From assembly GCF_012933505.1 (NCBI RefSeq), contig NZ_JABBNB010000013.1:1-64000 (forward strand): a DNA stretch of 64,000 nt, given 5' to 3'. Source of the stretch: Gordonia asplenii. Lineage in GTDB: Bacteria > Actinomycetota > Actinomycetes > Mycobacteriales > Mycobacteriaceae. The notes beneath the pieces were generated by a model. It saw nothing but the letters and a program-made list of their open reading frames with translations, was not told the DNA's origin and did not search any database. This document shows, piece after piece, positions 42,752-52,016 of the stretch (its first letter is position 1; every line of letters starts with the position of its first letter). Made by a program: the position numbers and the translations under genes.

Positions 42752-43477
42752 ATGTCATCTATGCAGGTCGAAATATGGACCGATATCAACTGCCCGTTCT
42801 GCTATCTCGGTAAAGCCCGATTCTCCCAAGCCCTCGAACAGTTCGCCCACCGCGGCGACGTCGAGGTGATCCACCGTTCGTTCGAGCTCGACCCGGGTCT
42901 CTCGCCCGACGACACCGGACTCGTCGTCACCAAGATCGCTCAGAAGTACGGCGTCAGTGAAGCACAGGCCGCGAAGAACGAACTCGGCATCGGCGCGCAG
43001 GCCGCCGAAATGGGGCTCGGCTACGTGACGTCGGGCCGCGACTACGGCAGCTCGTTCGACATGCATCGGCTACTGCACTTCGCGCTGGAGCAGGGACGCC
43101 AGGAAGCGCTGCTCGACGCCCTGTACGAAGCCAATTTCGCCGACGAGGCGCCGCTGTTCGGCGACTCCGAGCGCCTCGTCGACGTCGCCGTTTCGGCAGG
43201 ATTCGACGAGGCGGCGGTCCGCGCCGTGCTCGATGATCCGGCCGCATACGCCGCCGCCGTGCGAGCCGACGAAGCACAGGCCGCGGCGTTCGGCGCGACC
43301 GGCGTGCCGTTCTTCGTCTTCGACCGCAAATACGGAGTATCGGGCGCACAGCCGGCGGAGACGTTCGCGTCGGTGCTGGAAAAGGCGTGGTCGGATCACG
43401 AGCCGGTGGTCCAGATGGTCGGGTCCGACGACGTCTGCGGCCCCGACGGGTGTGCGGTTCCGGGGGCCGAGGCGTAG
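42752..43477 (+). CDS. DsbA-family protein (FrnE-like thiol oxidoreductase)
   Basis: This 241-residue protein has an N-terminal thioredoxin-like strand and CPFC active site (C14, C17, in NCPFCYLGK), an inserted helical domain, the cis-Pro segment TGVPFFVFD and a C-terminal tail with CGPDGC. There is no signal peptide, so it is cytosolic like FrnE/2-hydroxychromene-2-carboxylate isomerase relatives. The ATG at 42752 is chosen; one at 42761 is also possible. The extra CGPDGC pair may be a second redox site. Confidence 0.87.
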   Translation: MSSMQVEIWTDINCPFCYLGKARFSQALEQFAHRGDVEVIHRSFELDPGLSPDDTGLVVTKIAQKYGVSEAQAAKNELGIGAQAAEMGLGYVTSGRDYGSSFDMHRLLHFALEQGRQEALLDALYEANFADEAPLFGDSERLVDVAVSAGFDEAAVRAVLDDPAAYAAAVRADEAQAAAFGATGVPFFVFDRKYGVSGAQPAETFASVLEKAWSDHEPVVQMVGSDDVCGPDGCAVPGAEA

Positions 43478-43485
43478 GCCTTGTC

Positions 43486-44859
43486 TCAGCAGACCTCGAC
43501 ACCCACCGCGGTGGCGTTGTCGAGGCGTCGCGCATAGGTGTGGCCGCCGATCCGCGCCTTGATCGCACAGACCGTTGCCAGGTCGCCGGGGAAGTACACC
43601 GCGTAGATCGGATTGCCGTTGAGCGCTTGTCGCAGCGACGAGCACGACTGGTCGGTGCGCAGGTACGACGCCCCCGGGTGCTGGGCCAGCGCGGCGGCGA
43701 TCTCGGACGCATACGCACCGGGCGCGGTCGCGTTGTAGACGAACGCCGCATACGTGCCGTCGCATGTCGGACGGGTGATCGGGGTGGGCAGGCCCAGGTC
43801 GCCGACGCCGCGCGCAGCTCGTACGGGCGAGGTGGTCGTGGGGGTCGACGTCGTCGATGCGGTCGCCGTGTCATCGGTCGGCTGGGGCTTGGTGGCGGAC
43901 GGCATCGTGGTGGCGGTGACCGTGGTTGTAGTGGCCATGATCGACGCGGTGGTGAGTGCGGCGTCGGACGTACGAGCGGTATCGTCCGATCGACTCGTCA
44001 ACGCCCAGGCCGTGCCGCCGACGACCACGGCGAGCACGGCGACGAGTGCGCCGATCGCCAGCGGCAGCGGCGAACGTTCGCGGGGTGCGGGCGCATGGAT
44101 CGGCGATGCGACGCCTGCGTGGATGCCGGTCGCGGCGGCCAGTGCTCGTCCGTCGAGAGCGGCCCGCGCCGCGTACGCCAGGGCACCCGCGCTCGGGTAG
44201 CGGTACGCCGGGTCCTTGGCCATCCCCTTCGCGATCACGGCGTCGAACATGTTGTGCAGCAACGGCGGTGGCTGATGGAGGTGAGCGCCGATCAGCTGCT
44301 CGATGCTCGTCGCGGAGAACGGCTGTGTGCCGCAAAGGCATTCGTAGAGCACGCAGGTGAGCGCGTAGACGTCGGCCGGGGGACCGGCCGCCGTCACGCC
44401 GAACCGTTCGGGTGCCATGTAGGCGAACGAGCCCACCGCCGACCCGGTGGAGGTGAGTCGAGAATCGCCCGCGGCCTGCGCCAGACCGAAGTCGACCAGA
44501 TAGGCGAAGTCGTTGTGCGCCAACAGAATATTGTCCGGTTTGACGTCGCGGTGGACGAGTCCGCTGCGATGTGCGGCGTCGAGCGCGGAAGCGATCTGCT
44601 CGACTATCGCGACGGCCCGCGCCGGTTCGAGCGGTCCATTCGACTTGAGCGCGGTGCGCAGATCCTGCCCATCGACCAAGCGCATGTCGAGGAAGAGTCG
44701 GCCGTCGATCTCCCCGAAGTCGTGGATGGGCACCACGTGCGGGTCGGGGTGAGTGTATTCGGTGTTGGTTGGGCCGGACACTGCGCATGCTCTTGTCAGC
44801 GCGCAAGAATTCGTTTGAGTGATGATTGACACGAAATCTAGTTCGGCGTTAACTGACAT
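43486..44859 (-). pseudogene. Receptor Ser/Thr kinase that lost its N-lobe
   Basis: The reading frame keeps the kinase C-lobe ([22 protein letters not shown]), a transmembrane helix (about residues 264-285), a Thr-rich linker and an extracellular Cys-containing domain ending VGVEVC. The glycine-rich loop and the catalytic VAIK lysine are absent: homology to the intact kinase at 50634-52016 begins at [14 protein letters not shown], and the roughly 40 residues before it look like random translation overlapping the TetR gene. The 5' end was probably removed by a rearrangement near base 44765. If translated it would be a kinase-dead membrane sensor; loss of function is more likely. Confidence 0.75.
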
Positions 44860-45442
44860 TCAAATGAAAATGCAACGAGAGTACCGGCAGACGGCTCGCG
44901 CGGCGGCGGTTGCGAACACTCGCCGCAGAGTCGTCGAAGCGTTGTTCTCCCTCGCCCAGGATCGGTTGTTCACCGAGATCCCGCTCAAGGACGTCGCCGC
45001 CGCGGCAGGGGTGACCGTCCAGACGATCCTGCGTCAATTCGGTAGTCGTGCAGCACTTTTCGACGCGACAATCGCCTACGGTGTCGAGCGGATCCGTGCC
45101 GAACGGGCCGCCGATCCGACGAAAGCGCGCTCACCGCTGTCGGTGCTGATGGATCACTACGAACTCCGCGGACGAATGGTGATGATGATGCTCGCTCAGG
45201 AGACGGCGGACCCGGCCATAGCGCGAGTGGTCGAGGGCGGGCGCATCGAGCATCGGAATTGGGTCTCGGCGCACCTTGCCGATGCGTCGACGACTGACGT
45301 GACCATCGACCTCCTCGTGGTGGCCACCGATGTCTACGCGTGGAAACTGCTGCGCCTGGATCGGGGACTCACGCGCAGGCAGACACAGATCCGGATGCAG
45401 GCGATGGTCGATCGGGTCCTCGCCGGAAATGAAGGGACGTGA
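44822..45442 (+). CDS. TetR-family regulator
   Basis: This 206-residue protein has a TetR-type helix-turn-helix ([21 protein letters not shown], cited as [21 protein letters not shown]) and a helical C-terminal domain. The start is uncertain: GTG 44819, ATG 44822 and ATG 44864 are in frame and none has a strong ribosome-binding site. The 5' part is AT-richer than its surroundings. It is two bases away from the glycosyltransferase gene and probably regulates it. Its 5' end overlaps the remnant kinase gene. Confidence 0.82.
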   Translation: MIDTKSSSALTDIQMKMQREYRQTARAAAVANTRRRVVEALFSLAQDRLFTEIPLKDVAAAAGVTVQTILRQFGSRAALFDATIAYGVERIRAERAADPTKARSPLSVLMDHYELRGRMVMMMLAQETADPAIARVVEGGRIEHRNWVSAHLADASTTDVTIDLLVVATDVYAWKLLRLDRGLTRRQTQIRMQAMVDRVLAGNEGT

Positions 45443-45443
45443 G

Positions 45444-46526
45444 ATGGCGCGAATAATCATGGCGACCTGGGACGGCGGCGGCAATGTCCCACCAACGATC
45501 GCGATTGCCGAGGAACTGCGGCGGCGCGGACACGACCTGCTGGTCATCGGGCACGCGGGCAATCGGAGGGCGGCGCGGCGCGCCGGACTGTCGTTCGAGT
45601 GCTATGCGACCGCACGCCATTTCGTCGGCTCCGTTGTCAATTCGCCGCTGACTCTTCTGAACAGCCTCTGCGACCGAGCCATGGGCGCTGACGTCGCCGA
45701 CGCTGTCCGCCGATTCGGCGCCGATCTGGTGGTCGTTGATTGCCTGCTGCCCGCGGTACTCGATCGGTTGGTCGCCGACGGAGTGCGGTTCGTGATGCTC
45801 GAGCACATGTTCGATGGGTTCCTGCGGGATGCGCTGATGCGCGGACCCTATGGAATCGGGCTGCGGCTCAAAGGCTTTCGCTACACGCAACTCAGCGATG
45901 GTGCGCAGCGCTGCATCGTCGCGACGCTGCCCGATCTCGACCCCGGCAGTGGCCGGGCACGTGCGAACGTCGTGTTCACCGGGCCGACCTGTACGGGCAT
46001 ATCGTCGACGCCGCGGTCCGAGCCGACAATCCTGGTCAGCCTGTCGACATTCGGCTACGCGGGAATGGCGAAGGTGTACCAGCGCATCATCGACGCAGTC
46101 GCGACGTTGCCGGTGCATGCGATCGTGACGACCGGCGGACTCGTCGATGCCGCGGCCCTGCGTCCGGCCGCCAACGTCGAACTGTGTGGCTACGTCCCGC
46201 ATGCCGAACTGCTGTCGCAGACGAGTCTCGTCGTGGGACACGGCGGTCATTCGACGACGATGATCGCATTGGCGCACGACATTCCGTTGCTGATCATCCC
46301 GATGCAATCGAAGGTCGATCAGCCCATGGTCGGCGCCGCGATACAGGCGGCCGGTGCGGGGCGAACGATGAGCCGTCGCAGCACGTCTGGGGCGATCCGT
46401 GCGGCGGTCGAACAGTTGCTCGCCGACCCGATCGCGCGCGAGAACGCCGCCCGACTCGGGCAGACGATTCGCGACGGGGACGGCGCGCGAGCGGCGACCA
46501 CCGAGATTGAGAAGGTGCTGACCTAA
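45444..46526 (+). CDS. UDP-glycosyltransferase-like protein (GT1/MGT family)
   Basis: This 360-residue protein has a GT-B layout. The N-terminal half begins IIMATWDGGGNVPPTIAIAEEL, typical of macrolide/ flavonoid-type GT1 enzymes (first residues only given), and the C-terminal half has the nucleotide-sugar motif GHGGHSTTMIALAHDIPLL followed by PMQSKVDQPMVG. It would transfer a sugar to a small acceptor such as an antibiotic, lipid or sterol. The ATG follows GAAGGGACGTGAG. It is coupled to a TetR gene, as often seen for detoxification genes. Confidence 0.88.
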   Translation: MARIIMATWDGGGNVPPTIAIAEELRRRGHDLLVIGHAGNRRAARRAGLSFECYATARHFVGSVVNSPLTLLNSLCDRAMGADVADAVRRFGADLVVVDCLLPAVLDRLVADGVRFVMLEHMFDGFLRDALMRGPYGIGLRLKGFRYTQLSDGAQRCIVATLPDLDPGSGRARANVVFTGPTCTGISSTPRSEPTILVSLSTFGYAGMAKVYQRIIDAVATLPVHAIVTTGGLVDAAALRPAANVELCGYVPHAELLSQTSLVVGHGGHSTTMIALAHDIPLLIIPMQSKVDQPMVGAAIQAAGAGRTMSRRSTSGAIRAAVEQLLADPIARENAARLGQTIRDGDGARAATTEIEKVLT

Positions 46527-46636
46527 CCTCGCACGACGCGGACTGCAAACCATGTGCTGGTGCCCAGGATGAGTACAGAAACCACTCGTAGGGTTCCCAG
46601 AGTTATCAGTCTTGCGAGTGTGGAGAAGGTGATCGA

Positions 46637-47878
46637 GTGCGCAACGTCGCCGTGCTGGAGAAGGACTCAGCCGCTGAGTCGACGTCTATCGGTGTCGACG
46701 CGGCAACTCGATCTCGTGCACGCGTCGCACCGCGCGCATACACCGCCGACTTCGTCCGCGTGGCATTGTTCACCCTGGTCGTCATCGGTCACTGCGTCAA
46801 CAGCATCAACACGGCGTCGACGCTGCACGTCGGCGGGCTGGTGGGCACGCTGTGCCACCTGACCAGATACGGCTTCGTGGCGGTCACCCTGTTCGTTCTC
46901 GTGGTGTCGACCCGCGAGCGTGAGATGTCGCCGATTGCCTTCTGGCGCCGACGTTTCGGCCTGGTGGTCTGGCCCTACCTGCTGTGGACCCTCATCTATG
47001 CGATCACCGACCACGTCGTGATCAGCGGGCACCCGTTCGGCTCGGCGAGCACCGAGCTCGCGGAACTGGGCCGGAACCTGCTGACCGGGGACGGCAAATA
47101 TCAGCTCTACTTCCTGCTCATCTCGATGCAGATCTACCTGGCGTTTCCCGCGATCTCGTGGCTCTTGCGACGCGTGGGCCACCACCCATGGCGACTGGTC
47201 GGCGGCGCCGCGGCGATACAGATCAGCATGTTCGCCGTTTATCAGTACGCGCCCCGGCCGTCGGGCAGCGGTTGGGCGACGTTCTACGACGTCGCCTGGA
47301 AGTCGCTCCCGATGTACGCGCTGTTCGTCGCGATCGGTGCACTGGGTGCCTATCACCGGGATGCGGTTCACGATTGGCTACGCGACCACGCCGTGACCGT
47401 GCTCGTCGCGGGCTTGGCGGGTGGCACGGTCACGGTGATCGCGTACTGGCTGACCACGACGCCGACGTCGGTGCCCGCCGCGGCGACGACGCCGTGGAAC
47501 CCGACCCTGCTCCCGTGGCTGGTCGGCGGATTCGCTCTGCTCTGGATGGTCGCCATGTGGTGGAACCACCATCGGGGTGATGGCCGCGGCGTCGTCGGAC
47601 GCGTGGTCACCTACGCGACGCCGCGAGCGTTCGGAGTCTTCGCGGTACATCCGCTGGTCATCGATCTGCTGGCGCGCGCCGGATACTTCACCGGCATCTT
47701 CACCTGGTTCCCGCAATCGGGCGTCACTCGTGCGGCGCTGCTGGTGGTTGCGGTGTTGGGCTGCTCGCTACTGCTGGTCGACGTCGCGCTGCGGACTCCG
47801 CTGAGTCGCATTCTGGTGGGTCGTGATCGGATTCCCCTGATGCGTGGCAGCGGAACAGGCGTCCCGGCGTCGGCGTAG
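46637..47878 (+). CDS. Membrane acyltransferase, acyltransferase-3 family
   Basis: This 413-residue protein has about ten transmembrane helices and the acyltransferase-3 pattern at the N-terminus (YTADFVRVALFTLVVIGH with the conserved His in the first helix, FVAVTLFVLVV, WRRRFGLVVWPYLLWTL). Members O-acylate sugars or exported polymers. GTG start with GGAGAAGG eight bases upstream. It may act with the neighbouring glycosyltransferase on a cell-surface or secreted glycoconjugate, but it has its own 110-bp upstream gap. Confidence 0.83.
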   Translation: MRNVAVLEKDSAAESTSIGVDAATRSRARVAPRAYTADFVRVALFTLVVIGHCVNSINTASTLHVGGLVGTLCHLTRYGFVAVTLFVLVVSTREREMSPIAFWRRRFGLVVWPYLLWTLIYAITDHVVISGHPFGSASTELAELGRNLLTGDGKYQLYFLLISMQIYLAFPAISWLLRRVGHHPWRLVGGAAAIQISMFAVYQYAPRPSGSGWATFYDVAWKSLPMYALFVAIGALGAYHRDAVHDWLRDHAVTVLVAGLAGGTVTVIAYWLTTTPTSVPAAATTPWNPTLLPWLVGGFALLWMVAMWWNHHRGDGRGVVGRVVTYATPRAFGVFAVHPLVIDLLARAGYFTGIFTWFPQSGVTRAALLVVAVLGCSLLLVDVALRTPLSRILVGRDRIPLMRGSGTGVPASA

Positions 47879-47892
47879 TGCGGCGTCGTATC

Positions 47893-48342
47893 TCACCGAG
47901 CTCCCGGTCCCGGCAGCAGGTCGACGTCGCCCGGATGCATCGGCTTTCCGCATTCGCTGCAGCAGGGTTCGACGTGGCCGATCTGTCCGCACGCGTGATG
48001 CCGGTACAGGACCGGTGAGCCTGCTTCGCCGGCCAGCCAGCGGTCGCCCCAGCGGACCATCACCATGAGCATTTCGACCAGGTCGGTGCCCTTCTCGGTC
48101 AAGTGGTACTCGTAGCGGGGACGGGAGTCGTAGGGGTGGCGATCCAAGACTCCCTGGTCGAGGAGGTGGTTGAGCCGCTCGGTGAGAACCTTGCGGGAGA
48201 TGCCCAAGTCGGCCTGGATCTGGTCGAACCGGTTCATCCCCACCCAGACATCGCGCAGGATCAGCGGCGACCACGGCTCGCCGATGACATCGAGGGTCCG
48301 GGCGATTGAGCAGGCCATCTCGCTGAACTGAGTGCGTTGCAT
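47893..48342 (-). CDS. HxlR-family regulator with C-terminal cysteine motif
   Basis: This 149-residue winged-helix protein has MACSIARTLDVIGEPWSPLIL with the conserved Cys, LGISRKVLTERLNHLLDQG and SRPRYEYHLTEKG. The tail ends with CGQIGH and CCSECGKPMHPGD, a probable zinc ribbon. It diverges from a RibD-type reductase gene. A strong inverted repeat GTTCCCTGAAG...CTTCAGGGAAC lies between them, a likely operator for both. Confidence 0.87.
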   Translation of the reverse strand: MQRTQFSEMACSIARTLDVIGEPWSPLILRDVWVGMNRFDQIQADLGISRKVLTERLNHLLDQGVLDRHPYDSRPRYEYHLTEKGTDLVEMLMVMVRWGDRWLAGEAGSPVLYRHHACGQIGHVEPCCSECGKPMHPGDVDLLPGPGAR

Positions 48343-48363
48343 AGCTCGACTCTAACATTTGGG

Positions 48364-48414
48364 GTTCCCTGAAGGAACTGTAGGTGCTACTTTCGTAGAG
48401 TCTCTTCAGGGAAC
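48364..48414. promoter_or_regulatory. HxlR operator candidate, GTTCCCTGAAG / CTTCAGGGAAC
   Basis: Perfect 11-bp inverted arms at 48364-48374 and 48404-48414 flank the promoter. The left arm is itself part of the palindrome GTTCC-CTGAA-GGAAC (48364-48378). The right arm ends 15 bp before the reductase start, so binding should block it. Confidence 0.6.
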
Positions 48415-48429
48415 GTTGAAAGGAATGTC

Positions 48430-48987
48430 ATGAGCAGAGTGTTCACCGGGCTGAGCGTGTCGGTCGACGGATTCATCACCGGGCGCGATTCGCGACCGGG
48501 GCATGGACTGGGTGACGGCGGAATGCTGTTCGACTGGTACGGCGATCCGCAGAATTCCGACATGTACCGAGGACTTGTCGATCGGGTCGGTGCCATCGTC
48601 ACCGGCCGAAAGACCTACGACGACTGTGCGGGATTCAACGGCGGCAGTCCGCATCCCACCGCTGCAATGGTGGTGCTGAGCCATCGACCGGGGCCCGCCG
48701 AGTTCGCAGGTTCCGACCGACAACACTTTGCGACGTCGATCGACCGCGCGATCGACCGTGCGCTCGAGTTGGCCGACGGCAAAGACGTAGGCATTCAGGG
48801 CGGTGTGACGCTGACCGCGGCGATCGAGGCCGGTCTGGTAGACGAGGTGATCCTGCATCAGGTGCCGATACTTCTCGGTGCCGGCCGGCCCTTCTTTGGA
48901 TCGTTGACACGGCAGGTGCCGCTGACGTTGCTGGAGACGGTATCGGGTTCGGGCGTGACACATCTTCGCTACGGTATCGAGAAGTGA
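48430..48987 (+). CDS. RibD C-terminal/dihydrofolate reductase-like protein
   Basis: This 185-residue protein has the DHFR-like fold of the RibD C-terminal family: SVSVDGFITG near the start, GRKTYDD, VQ-type GGVTLTAAIEAGLVDEVILHQVP and PFFG. Such stand-alone proteins reduce unknown pteridine-, flavin- or aldehyde-like substrates with NADPH. GAAAGGAA is upstream of the ATG. It is probably repressed by the divergent HxlR protein and co-transcribed with the next gene. Confidence 0.85.
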   Translation: MSRVFTGLSVSVDGFITGRDSRPGHGLGDGGMLFDWYGDPQNSDMYRGLVDRVGAIVTGRKTYDDCAGFNGGSPHPTAAMVVLSHRPGPAEFAGSDRQHFATSIDRAIDRALELADGKDVGIQGGVTLTAAIEAGLVDEVILHQVPILLGAGRPFFGSLTRQVPLTLLETVSGSGVTHLRYGIEK

Positions 48988-48998
48988 GGCTAAATCGC

Positions 48999-49382
48999 AT
49001 GTTGCAGAATGAGATTCGCGAAGTACTCGATGGAACGCCGATCGCGCACCTGGCCACCGTCCGCCCCGACGGCTCACCGCACAGTGTCCCCGTGTGGATC
49101 GGCACACTCGGCGAGCGGGTCGTGTTCATCACCGGTCCGGCGTCGAGCAAGGCGCGAAACTTGCGCGACGACCCGCGCGTGGCCATCTCACTGACCCCGC
49201 CCGACGCGCCGTTCACGCCGGTCCTGATTCGTGGCCGCGTCGTCGAGTGGATCGACGGCGACGCCGGCTGGGCGATCGTCGACGAACTCGCTCAGAAATA
49301 CATCGGGTCGCCCTACGGGCGCGATCAAGACCGGGTTGCGCTGGTGGTAGACGTCGAACATCAGCAGTTCGGCATGGCTTGA
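48999..49382 (+). CDS. PPOX-class F420/FMN-dependent oxidoreductase
   Basis: This 127-residue split-barrel protein has IAHLATVRPDGSPHSVPVWIG, SSKARNLRDDPRVAIS and GSPYGRDQDRVALVV, which mark the pyridoxamine-phosphate-oxidase-like flavin/F420-binding family common in actinobacteria. ATG 48999 has GTGAGG at proper distance; a GTG at 48984 overlapping the preceding stop is an alternative. It follows the RibD-like gene, suggesting a shared redox role. Confidence 0.87.
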   Translation: MLQNEIREVLDGTPIAHLATVRPDGSPHSVPVWIGTLGERVVFITGPASSKARNLRDDPRVAISLTPPDAPFTPVLIRGRVVEWIDGDAGWAIVDELAQKYIGSPYGRDQDRVALVVDVEHQQFGMA

Positions 49383-49398
49383 CGCTTCTTCGATCGGG

Positions 49399-50493
49399 CT
49401 ATTCGAATCTGGTGAGCACGACGACGCCACCGATGAGCACATACGGCACAGCGAACGCGACGAACGCCGTCGAGTGGGAGCTCACCGCGCAGACCAGCGC
49501 ATAGATCGGATAGGTCGCGGTGGTGGCCACGTCGGTGCCGAGGCCCGCTATCGATGTCACCGTCGCTCGGCTGGCGCTGGAGATACGAGCCTGCAGTCGT
49601 GCGTCGGCGATCACCGTCGCGGCTTGACAGATTCCGAAACCGACGCCGAGGCAGGTCCAGCCGAGCGGTCCGTGGACGAGTGCGCCGCAACCGATCGCGA
49701 TACCGGCGAGCGCCACAAGGGAGCCGAAGCCCACCGCGGGTAGCGCGGCGGCCGCACCCGCCACGAGACCCCCCACACTGACGCCCGCCCAGACGAGGGC
49801 GAGGACTACCGGAATCGTCGCCGGCGCGACGGAGGCGTCGGCGAGGAGAAGCGGTACGTACTCATCGAGAACGCCCCAGAAACTCGCGACGACGATAACC
49901 AGCGCGACGGTTCGCAGTATCTCCCGGTCGGTGCGGACTTCGGCGAGTCCAATACGGAGAACGGCCACGTACGACTCATCGTCATCGGTGGGTTCTTGCG
50001 TTGTGGCCGTGCGGTTTTCGGGAAGCATCAGCGCCGCGGCGCAACACAGCGCGCAGGCTGCCACACTGGCAGTAGCTACCGCGGGATACCCGCCCCACGA
50101 CATCACCGGCACCGCGGCGAGTGTCGCCGCACCGGTCGCGCCGACGCCGAGCGCGCGGGCTCGGCCCATCACCGAGGCATAGCGATCCTGCGCGTCGCGG
50201 CGGCTGAGTTCGGTGTGCACGAGAGCTTCGACGGTGCCCGACGTCAACGATCCGGCGAGTCCCCACAATACGAATCCCGCCGCGAACGCCGGGTAGCCGG
50301 GCAGCAGCAACCACAACGCGAAGGCGGTACCGGTCATCACTGGGGCCGCGGCGAGCAGGTAGCGGCGTGGTGCGATGTCGGCGAGTGCGCCCGACGGAAC
50401 CTCGGCGAGAAAGCCGACCGCCGACCAGACGACGAAGAGCGAACTGATCTGCGTCACCGACAGACCGTGGGCGGCGAACAGCAGCGCGTACAC
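49399..50493 (-). CDS. MFS transporter with an early in-frame stop
   Basis: This 364-residue membrane protein is a major-facilitator-type transporter with about 11 remaining helices and motif A-like GALADIAPRRYLL. The natural start appears to be ATG 50577, but codon six of that frame is TGA (50562-50560). After it the same frame continues through an intact first helix (LTLPLYAYSFAEDFV) into the body. The only standard start after the stop is GTG 50493, which cuts half of helix one. The gene is thus either translated from a poor start, read through, or a recent pseudogene. Confidence 0.7.
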   Translation of the reverse strand: MYALLFAAHGLSVTQISSLFVVWSAVGFLAEVPSGALADIAPRRYLLAAAPVMTGTAFALWLLLPGYPAFAAGFVLWGLAGSLTSGTVEALVHTELSRRDAQDRYASVMGRARALGVGATGAATLAAVPVMSWGGYPAVATASVAACALCCAAALMLPENRTATTQEPTDDDESYVAVLRIGLAEVRTDREILRTVALVIVVASFWGVLDEYVPLLLADASVAPATIPVVLALVWAGVSVGGLVAGAAAALPAVGFGSLVALAGIAIGCGALVHGPLGWTCLGVGFGICQAATVIADARLQARISSASRATVTSIAGLGTDVATTATYPIYALVCAVSSHSTAFVAFAVPYVLIGGVVVLTRFE

Positions 50494-50633
50494 CGGATAG
50501 AGGAGAACGAAATCCTCTGCGAACGAGTACGCGTAGAGGGGCAGGGTCAGGCGGGAGAGTCATCGTCGCTTGCGCATGGGGTCAAGTGTAGGCGGTGAGC
50601 GGGTTCGCGCCGCAAGCTTTTTCCGCCGTCGAG

Positions 50634-52016
50634 TCAGCAGATCTTGTCGTTCAGCGTGTCGGCGCCGTAGTTGACGATGAGCCGGATGCAGGTGCTGCCT
50701 GGCGCATACACCCGCGGCGTCGTGAATTCCGTTGGCGCAGAAGCATAAACCTGTGACGTGCGCCATCCCGACTGCGGTGACCAGATGCGTGCGTCAGCGG
50801 TGAGTGCGCTCGTCGCGGCGACCGTCACCCAGTTGTAGCCCGACGATGACAGCCAGAGTGACACTTCTGCCGCGCCGACGTTGGTACGCCACACGATTTC
50901 GGCGGTGTCGGCCGACGTCGCGGTGTGCGTCGGCGCCGATGCCGTTCGAGTCGTCGTCGAACCCGCATTGTTCATCACATACCAACCGCCGAGCCCGACG
51001 ATGACCACCGCCGCGACGGTCAGGGCGAGGATGCGGGGGCGCGAGCGGTTGACCGGCGGAAGGGCGCGCAGCGTCGTCGTCGCATATTGTTGCGCGACGT
51101 CGGCGGATTGCGGGCGATCGACGCTCTGCTCGACGTCGGCGCTGACGTTCAGCGGCGCAGTGGACTTCGGCCCGATCACCCGCAGCGGCGAGGAGTCCGG
51201 TGTCTGTATCAGAGCCTTCTGCGCGGCCTCGACCAGCGACGCCGCGTCGGGGTAACGAGCATCGGGACGCTTGGCCATGCCGGTGGCGATGACATCGTCG
51301 AACGGCGAGCCGAATTTCTGCGGGTCGGCATTGAGGTGGGCGGCGATCATCTGCTCGGCGGTCGTGGCGTACGAGAACGGTGGCACGCCGACTAGGCACT
51401 CGTAGAGCACACAGGTCAGCGCGTAGATGTCTACCTGCGGACCGACGTCGTCGACGCCGAAACGTTCCGGGGCCATGTAACGGAACGATCCGATCGCGTA
51501 ACCGGCGTTCGTGAGCCTGGTGTCGGTGACATGCATCGCGAGACCGAAGTCGACGAGATAGGCGAATCCGTGGTCGTCGATGACGATGTTGTCCGGCTTG
51601 ACATCGCGATGGATCAGGCCCACCCGGTGCGCTGCGTCGATCGCGCTGCCGATCTGCGCGATGATCTTGACGGCGGTCTTCGGTGACATCGGGCCGTCTT
51701 CGCTGATGACCCGACGCAGATCGCGTCCGCCGACCAGCCGCATGTCGATGAAGAGTTGACCGTCGATCTCGCCCCAGTCGTGAATGGGGAGAATATGAGG
51801 GTCGGTGAGAGTTGCGGCAGTGCGGGATTCTCGCATGAAGCGGTCGCGGGCGGACGTGTCGTCGGCGATGGCCGAGCTGAGAAGTTTGAGCGCGACCCGC
51901 CGGCCGCGCCGGGTGTCGACGGCCTGGTAGACCTCACCCATCCCGCCCTTGCCGAGTCGTTCGCCGATCTCATAATCGCCCAGCCGCGAGCCGGTGAGAT
52001 CGTGTGACGTAACCAT
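50634..52016 (-). CDS. Receptor Ser/Thr protein kinase (PknB-like)
   Basis: This 460-residue kinase is complete: glycine loop LGKGGMGEVY (21-30), VALKLL with K44, HRDVKPDN (about residue 136), VDFGLA and YMAPERFG. A linker leads to one transmembrane helix (about 328-347) and an extracellular domain of about 110 residues with a C-terminal disulphide candidate (STCIRL and KIC). The start at 52016 places the glycine loop normally; the open frame upstream is non-coding. It is the intact relative of the damaged kinase at 43486. Confidence 0.92.
   Translation of the reverse strand: MVTSHDLTGSRLGDYEIGERLGKGGMGEVYQAVDTRRGRRVALKLLSSAIADDTSARDRFMRESRTAATLTDPHILPIHDWGEIDGQLFIDMRLVGGRDLRRVISEDGPMSPKTAVKIIAQIGSAIDAAHRVGLIHRDVKPDNIVIDDHGFAYLVDFGLAMHVTDTRLTNAGYAIGSFRYMAPERFGVDDVGPQVDIYALTCVLYECLVGVPPFSYATTAEQMIAAHLNADPQKFGSPFDDVIATGMAKRPDARYPDAASLVEAAQKALIQTPDSSPLRVIGPKSTAPLNVSADVEQSVDRPQSADVAQQYATTTLRALPPVNRSRPRILALTVAAVVIVGLGGWYVMNNAGSTTTRTASAPTHTATSADTAEIVWRTNVGAAEVSLWLSSSGYNWVTVAATSALTADARIWSPQSGWRTSQVYASAPTEFTTPRVYAPGSTCIRLIVNYGADTLNDKIC

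Noticed and set aside
44765..46636. TetR-glycosyltransferase segment as a mobile element
   Set aside because: No transposase, integrase, terminal inverted repeat or target duplication is visible; only the kinase truncation hints at a rearrangement.
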